NCBI GenBank assembly: GCA_002633005.1
Contig: NMRA01000582.1
Location: 1 to 37,432, forward strand
Length of the DNA: 37,432 nucleotides
Origin: Phoronis australis
Taxonomy: Eukaryota; Phoronida; Phoronidae
Reading direction: 5' to 3'
Shown here: piece by piece, positions 34,901-37,432 of the stretch
Layout of the letters: every line of letters begins with the position of its first letter
Numbering within the stretch: position 1 is the stretch's first letter
Position numbers and translations under genes: made by a program
Notes under the pieces: model-generated
The model's database searches: none
What the model saw: only the letters and a program-made list of their open reading frames with translations
What the model was told of the DNA's origin: nothing

Positions 34901-37432
34901 AAACTGGGGTAACTGATCGAGTGCAACTCGCTGAGCCTCTCAAACCGGTGTCAAGAAAGGCCGCTGCAGTGTCAATGTGCTCCGCATCAGTTGTGTTTGC
35001 GCACACACTTGCGCCCAATCAGCCGTTCCTTGTTAGCTTCTCCGTGACAACTGTCTCTCATGTAAATGCAGCTTTAGTTCTTCACTTCTCTTGATGGCAG
35101 GGTTTATAATTACTTTAATGACTTCCCCCAACAGATGTCAGTGTAAATAACCACTTCATCTTCTTTCAAGGATCCCACACCTATGACTGACATAATTAGT
35201 ACACTCAGTGGCCATTTCCCATAATTCATTGCACAGGTTACTTCTGCATGTTGTCCATAAAACGTGCTAGTGTATTGCTGGTTATGGATATATTTAAAGG
35301 AAGGAAAGTCAAAATGTGAATTCACAATGCACCTTTCTGAAGGCATTGTTTGCTTTACTATTCAATATGTTCACAGAAATGCATTTTGCGTTTAAAAAAC
35401 AATAATTGCTACAACCAGACAATAAAAAGTAAGGCAGAACTGGGGCATTGTAGGTATGGTTTTCTCTGTTGCACTTCTAGATTTTGGGACGAGGCTATTA
35501 AATTTTATACAAAATCTTTTCGCTTGTGCTTTTTAGGAGGAAAGGAAGAAATTCGAGAAACAAACAAGAAACTATTGTCAGTCTGTGGAGAAACACCTTG
35601 CACTGAAAACCTCAAAAGTTTCCGACAACAGCTTACAAGAGGTAAGGTACACGGTACTAAATAGTAAGGTACAGGGTACTAAATAGTGCTTCTTTTTGAG
35701 TGGTGGTAAATAGACAAACTTATTATCTTGACTGTGATGTTACTGTTATTGTTATTATTATTATTGTTGTTGTTCTTATTAGAAAAAAATTAATACCAAC
35801 AAGTGCTGTCTGCTGATCTATCTTGAAAAATAGTCAGTTGGATTCTATTTTTAGGACCATCGTGAAATCTGATGTTGGCATTTGAAAGCTGTTCTGTACT
35901 TTTACAATGGATCACAGCACAGTCTTATTCCTGTACTGCTGCTGGTTTTGTTGTTGTCATAAGGAGTCACTGTAAGGAATTGTATGACGCAGCAGCGCAG
36001 CCTTTTAATGCATCACAGATCAAAACTGATAAACTGAATGTTTTCTTGAATTTCCCTTATTAACTTTCTTGTGGGTGTCATCAAAGTTCACCTTGTGTTA
36101 TCTTGTCTGTAGGGCAGCTGTTGTGTGACCTTCGTTTCCTTCTCTCACTGTGTGGACTAACTTATTATGGGACAGGGTTATCTCCTAAGTAACAAAATCG
36201 GAGTAACCACACATGGAGCTGATACAAACCAGTCTGACATCAAAAAACTTTTAATTTGGACAACTTAACTTTTATTGAATTGGTCGTGACTGTTCTTTCT
36301 TACTTAAGTCAGCACAAATTCACTTGACAGTGTGGTTCATTTTGTGCGCTGTGTGTGACTTTGAGCATTATTGAAACAACCTCCAATTTGAGTTAGGAAC
36401 TAGTCGAGACCAGTTATGTAGTGGTAAATCCTGTAAATCAAAAGTTAAATTTCTTTGATGGAATGTAACTTTAGCTATGATGGCAAGTTCACCCCAGTTT
36501 GTACCCGTGTATCATTAATTACTTGTAGTCTGATGCTCAGTTAGACATGGAGAGACGACAGTTCCACCACGCATCCATGCACTACGTCCTCTGTCTGCAG
36601 GAAGTGCAAGAACGCAAGAAGTTTGAGTTTGTCGAAACTGTAAGTTAAGTTTTTGCGTTAGATTGTGCAGTCATCTTAGGTATGATCTACCAATGATGTG
36701 TTACACAACATTGAGTAATGCCAGAGTGACCACCTCCAATACAAGCTGTAATGAAACCTTCAGTATCATGGACCAGTCCAGAAATGAGCCATGTGCCTTG
36801 GTCTGAGCCCCATGTTTTAAACGGAGTACTTGCCCTGTGACATCATCACTCGTGAGCCCCATGTTTTAAACGGAGTACTTGCCCTGTGACATCATCACTC
36901 GCCATTGTGGATTTTAATCACGAAGCTAGGGTGATGAACGGGGTCTTAATTTGTGTGTAGTCGTGTTGGTATTTAAACTCCAGTTGCTGGTCACAGTAAA
37001 GTATTCATTCATCGACTGAACCTAATACCACTGTTTCCGATACATGACACATCAAGTATTCTAAGATCATTACTAAAATTACCTTCAGAACTGTCTCTGC
37101 AAACCTAATTATCGCCGCTACCAATAACAGTTTGCACCAGTGTCGTAGAACTACAACATTCTGAATTAAATACCTTCATGACAATGACATCACTGCTGTA
37201 GGGTGAACTACTCCGGTCAGGTTCATGTTATGCATGTGAACTACTCCTTGTAGGGTCTGGTTCATGTTATGAATGGAATGTGATTTACTCCATGTAGGGT
37301 CAGGTTCATGTTATGAATGTGAACTACTCCATGTAGGGTCAGGTTCATGTTATGAATGTGAAGTACTCCATGTAGGGTTAGGTTCATGTTATGAATGTGA
37401 ACTACTCCATGTAGGGTCAGGTTCATGTTATG
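10813..37432 (+). CDS. GRAF-family BAR-domain RhoGAP, 5' part (6 exons), runs off right edge
   Basis: Spliced CDS: 10813-10966, 26756-26851, 30319-30380, 30907-30978, 35537-35641, 36529-36639; 600 nt, 200 codons in continuous phase. The product begins MGLATLEFSDCITDSPYFR and continues through QRKFAQNLKDFHFECIG, TDDEQTIAESL, SFRKEHIGKAK and LQEVQERKKFEFVE. These landmarks are shared by GRAF1/2/3 (ARHGAP26, ARHGAP10, ARHGAP42) and oligophrenin-1. They form most of the N-terminal BAR domain, a coiled, crescent-shaped membrane-curvature dimer. Known relatives continue with PH, RhoGAP and (GRAF only) SH3 domains and act in endocytosis and RhoA/Cdc42 control. The MGL start favours GRAF; the IAESL...NLIDEVENAR stretch resembles OPHN1 a little, as expected for a single pre-duplication invertebrate member. 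ATG context is good (A at -3, G at +4). Confidence 0.94.
10967..13876 (+). other. GRAF-like intron 1, first part
   Basis: 2.9 kb directly after exon 1, AT-rich and mostly featureless. One weak coding-like relic on the minus strand (11160-11407) is listed separately. There are short alternating AT runs near 12650-12670. Confidence 0.75.
11159..11407 (-). pseudogene. Possible coding relic on minus strand, with frameshift
   Basis: From ATG at 11407 (context ACAATGG, A at -3, G at +4) a 63-codon frame runs to 11216 with helical, basic character (for example CQEGYSHTSAAKMLPILQEM, KLEAMSKKRLTTLNKNLKG). Its stop overlaps a +1 frame that carries on as DDEEASVNSNESDSE and a stop at about 11177. A basic helical part followed by an acidic tail looks protein-like, so a small gene or retrocopy broken by one frameshift is possible. 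I do not recognise it; it could be chance. Confidence 0.25.
13877..13950 (+). repeat. Decayed tRNA-like SINE head
   Basis: The sequence begins GGGGTGGTGCAGTGGTTGGG. TGGTGCAGTGG (13882-13892) fits an A box, and GGTTTAGTCTT (13929-13939) is a degenerate B box (consensus GGTTCGANTCC). The 47-bp spacing is a little long. This layout is typical of tRNA-derived SINEs, not of a functional tRNA. Confidence 0.4.
13951..14624 (+). other. GRAF-like intron 1, 14.0-14.6 kb
   Basis: AT-rich, with no supported feature. The 86-codon minus frame at 14180-14440 has no recognisable motif. Confidence 0.6.
14625..15055 (-). mobile_element. Inverted copy of the 29150-type MITE, with insertion
   Basis: Read on the minus strand it aligns with 29150-29507: the right end gives GGCAACGAGTGCCGTCCACA (compare AAGTGCCATCCACACA). 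Internal blocks AAGTGACAACTT-like, TTACTTCCACCTTACCCCA, CTGTATGTAA and TGACAATGAAACCTAATG are shared. The left end, CATTCGGCCTTCCCTAAAAC, matches the reversed 29470 end. About 55-80 bp of extra sequence lies near 14694-14748. Confidence 0.75.
15056..19747 (+). other. GRAF-like intron 1, 15.1-19.7 kb
   Basis: 4.7 kb of non-coding sequence. It includes a possible hAT-like end at 16447-16463 (AAATCCTGGATCCGTC, compare the end at 6214-6233). There is also a spaced inverted repeat CTCTACAATTT / AAATTGTAGAG at 16277 and 16370. I see no exon with family similarity. Confidence 0.6.
19748..20223. mobile_element. 476-bp MITE with about 20-bp terminal inverted repeats
   Basis: The left end AAGGCCCTTTCATACTAACG is mirrored at the right (reverse complement AAGGCCTTTTCATACTAACT), with one mismatch in the first 19 bases. 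The GTCGATGT motif recurs in inverted form inside (19768 and about 20175). The interior is more CpG-rich than its surroundings and has no transposase. No target duplication is obvious. Confidence 0.85.
20224..22429 (+). other. GRAF-like intron 1, 20.2-22.4 kb
   Basis: 2.2 kb, AT-rich. Overlapping open frames at 20639-20878 on both strands are not convincing. No other feature seen. Confidence 0.6.
22430..22787 (+). repeat. Interspersed repeat family B, copy 1
   Basis: It matches 34672-35075 in the same orientation. Shared blocks are GGAACAG, GAGGTGTCACG/GAGTTGTCACG, CTTGCTCCACT, AGTCA, GCCCCAGTTTGTGTT, AACTGAT, GTGTTTGCACACACACTTGC, CAGCTGTTCC and GTGACAACT. It ends at a 24-bp minisatellite. 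Class unknown; no terminal inverted repeats recognised. Confidence 0.75.
22788..22979. repeat. 24-bp minisatellite, 8 copies
   Basis: Eight head-to-tail copies of a 24-bp unit (GGGTCTGTACATGGACTATT plus four bases) start at 22788 and every 24 bases to 22956. The middle four are identical. Variants are at copies 1, 2, 7 and 8. Because 24 is divisible by three, it leaves open frames on both strands that are not genes. Confidence 0.98.
22980..24297 (+). other. GRAF-like intron 1, 23.0-24.3 kb
   Basis: 1.3 kb, AT-rich, with nothing supportable. Confidence 0.6.
24298..24457. repeat. 40-bp minisatellite, 4 copies
   Basis: Four copies of a 40-bp unit beginning AGTTGGACCCACACAGTGAC start at 24298, 24338, 24378 and 24418. 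They differ by only a few substitutions (GGGCCC/GAACCC/GGACCC; GATC/GACC; GCATC/GCGTC/ACGTC). Confidence 0.97.
24630..24927 (+). pseudogene. Possible degraded coding relic
   Basis: One plus-strand frame reads LKLVQFCHSDSMAVLTNS, stop, YVLFEYEE, stop, EVDPCLLFVLDFLDSVVELC then DKILENSSTESSEVHFIDAR and PF before a final stop near 24930. The composition is protein-like but two stops interrupt it. There are no splice sites that rescue it convincingly. I do not recognise the family. Chance is a real alternative. Confidence 0.2.
24931..26755 (+). other. GRAF-like intron 1, final part
   Basis: 1.8 kb up to exon 2. It contains a degenerate MITE (26459-26637) and otherwise only non-coding AT-rich sequence. 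Confidence 0.6.
26459..26637. mobile_element. Degenerate relative of the 6075-6233 MITE
   Basis: The left end CAAGGGGGATTTAGGTGG and the reversed right end CAATGGCTGATCTAGAATG resemble CAGTGGCGGATTTAG. Internal GGGGCCCCT and GGGCCTCCCCCCTCCC blocks parallel the G/C-rich interior of the 6075 element. It lies about 120 bp upstream of exon 2. Confidence 0.5.
26756..26851 (+). CDS. GRAF-like exon 2
   Basis: It completes Asn52 and encodes LSASQRKFAQNLKDFHFE, CIGEQQTDDEQTI plus one base. The acceptor is TTTCAG and the donor GTAACA at 26852. The NLS...FECIG...TDDE pattern is diagnostic of the family. Confidence 0.95.
27883..28150. repeat. Possible interspersed repeat starting CCCGGGGGTACTCCC
   Basis: The G-run/GTACTCCC opening and the following text (CTAAGGGAGGACAC, TTCCCTACCGAGTG, ACAATACCCTACTTT) look like a short dispersed repeat. 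There is only one copy in the window, so its ends are not defined. Confidence 0.35.
29150..29507 (+). mobile_element. Full-length MITE, reference copy of a 3-member family
   Basis: The left end AAGTGCCATCCACACACTGA is mirrored by the right end (reverse complement AAGTGCCAATAGTCATCTTC then CACACAGCCTACCCTAGAAC). ACCCTAGAACA-CGT recurs inside both ends. It is flanked by TA on both sides, compatible with a TA target duplication. About 358 bp, non-coding. Partial or inverted relatives lie at 5685-5925 and 14625-15055. Confidence 0.8.
30319..30380 (+). CDS. GRAF-like exon 3
   Basis: 62 nt: it completes Ala and encodes ESLRYLGNLIDEVENARDTM. The acceptor is TTCTTCAG and the donor GTGAGA at 30381. 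It is too short to show as an independent open frame and is recognised by phase and by alignment to the family's ...EFARLLxxVEEER helix. Confidence 0.9.
30381..30906 (+). other. GRAF-like intron 3
   Basis: 526 bp, GT..AG. No internal feature seen. Confidence 0.85.
30907..30978 (+). CDS. GRAF-like exon 4
   Basis: 24 codons, LDHAQNEFIQ...SFRKEHIGKAK, phase 0 at both ends. The acceptor is TTTCAG and the donor GTAAGT at 30979. FRKE(Q/H)IG is a strongly conserved BAR-domain motif of GRAF and oligophrenin. Confidence 0.94.
33215..33545. repeat. Diverged interspersed repeat, copy B
   Basis: Same orientation and block order as the copy at 1680-2035. It lies in GRAF-like intron 4. No terminal repeats or coding sequence seen. 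Confidence 0.5.
33882..34151. mobile_element. MITE with GGGCC-type ends
   Basis: The left end GGGACCTGTTTCATGAAAAG is mirrored by the right end (reverse complement GGGCCTCTTTCATGAAAGTG). It is 270 bp and non-coding. GGGCCyGTTTCAT-type ends are widespread in marine invertebrate MITEs, as I remember them. No clear target duplication. Confidence 0.75.
34172..34549. mobile_element. Probable MITE, imperfect inverted ends
   Basis: CGTTCACATGCACTACAAT at the left against CGTTCCCATGTACTTCAGAA reversed from the right, followed on both sides by TTTCAGTA(T/A)TAT-like sequence. Pairs such as GGAAATAATTCC / GGAATTTATTCC suggest internal symmetry. About 378 bp. Confidence 0.5.
34672..35075 (+). repeat. 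Interspersed repeat family B, copy 2
   Basis: Homologous to 22430-22787, same orientation, with about 60 bp more in the middle (near 34790-34850) and no minisatellite at its end. The ambiguous base at 34670 lies just outside. Confidence 0.75.
35537..35641 (+). CDS. GRAF-like exon 5
   Basis: 35 codons, EERKKFEKQTRNYCQSVEKH and LALKTSKVSDNSLQE, phase 0 at both ends. The acceptor is TTTTTAG and the donor GTAAGG at 35642. It matches the KKKFDKE...KHLNLSxKK...LQE helix of the family. Confidence 0.94.
35642..36528 (+). other. GRAF-like intron 5
   Basis: 887 bp. It contains a TTA/TTG trinucleotide-like microsatellite at about 35741-35781 and an imperfect repeat of GGTAAGGTACACGGTACTAA right after the exon 5 donor (35641 and about 35664). 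Otherwise nothing. Confidence 0.8.
36529..36639 (+). CDS. GRAF-like exon 6
   Basis: 37 codons, SDAQLDMERRQFHHASMHYV then LCLQEVQERKKFEFVET. The acceptor is TTGTAG and the donor GTAAGT at 36640. It is the last exon seen; the BAR domain's distal part and everything after it lie outside the window. Confidence 0.95.
36805..36902. repeat. Perfect 49-bp tandem duplication
   Basis: GAGCCCCATGTTTTAAACGG starts at 36805 and again at 36854. The two copies are identical through CATCATCACTCG, so the duplication is recent or an assembly artefact. Confidence 0.95.
37198..37432. repeat. 39-bp minisatellite, about 6 copies, runs off edge
   Basis: Units beginning GTAGGGTCAGGTTCATGTTA start at 37198 (variant), 37250, 37294, 37333, 37372 and 37411. 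The last three intervals are exactly 39; earlier ones are 52 and 44 through small insertions. The array continues past the right edge. Confidence 0.95.

Larger units (their letters stand above)
30979..35536 (+). other. GRAF-like intron 4
   Basis: 4.6 kb. The first 2.2 kb (30979-33214) is featureless apart from an intronic read-through of exon 4. The second half carries a diverged repeat (33215-33545), two adjacent inverted-repeat elements (33882-34151, 34172-34549) and family B copy 2 (34672-35075). Confidence 0.75.
36640..37432 (+). other. GRAF-like intron 6, 5' part
   Basis: Runs off the window. It holds a perfect 49-bp tandem duplication (36805-36902) and a 39-bp minisatellite (37198 to the edge). 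No further exon is present. Confidence 0.8.

Noticed and set aside
35741-35781. Coding trinucleotide repeat
   Set aside because: The TTA/TTG run is in an intron after a clear donor; a simple microsatellite.

Overview
This is nuclear DNA from an animal, most likely an invertebrate bilaterian; I cannot name the species. The reasons are AT-rich non-coding DNA, short protein-coding exons with GT..AG introns, a very long first intron, many short inverted-repeat transposons (MITE-like) and minisatellites, and two recognisable animal proteins. There are no operons, ribosome binding sites or phage/plasmid features. One ambiguous base (n) lies at 34670.

Two genes stand head to head. On the minus strand is a complete eight-exon gene for the ZNF330/NOA36 nucleolar cysteine-rich zinc-finger protein (start codon at 10482, stop ending at 1193, 316 codons plus stop). 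On the plus strand, starting at 10813, are the first six coding exons (200 codons) of a GRAF/oligophrenin-family BAR-domain RhoGAP (ARHGAP26/10/42 type). Its PH, RhoGAP and SH3 parts lie beyond the right edge. The reading phase is continuous across every splice junction I assigned in both genes. Only 330 bases separate the two start codons, so they probably share a bidirectional promoter. There is no reason to think the two proteins act together; the link is the promoter.

Layout: 1-1192 is the ZNF330 3' flank, with a 34-bp tandem repeat that runs from the stop codon into the 3'UTR. 1193-10482 is ZNF330, whose introns carry several MITEs, a complete hAT-type element with a perfect 8-bp target duplication, and a small CpG-rich island with a possible first exon on the opposite strand. 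10483-10812 is the shared promoter. 10813-37432 is GRAF: exon 1, a 15.8-kb intron full of repeats, then exons 2-6. Its introns hold at least four minisatellite or tandem arrays, several inverted-repeat elements, a decayed tRNA-like SINE head, and two weak coding-like relics.

I do not see a convincing new multi-gene system. The items most worth a second look are the possible nested promoter/exon at 3830-4050, the tandem repeat overlapping the ZNF330 stop codon, the head-to-head promoter, and the inventory of apparently uncatalogued non-autonomous transposons.
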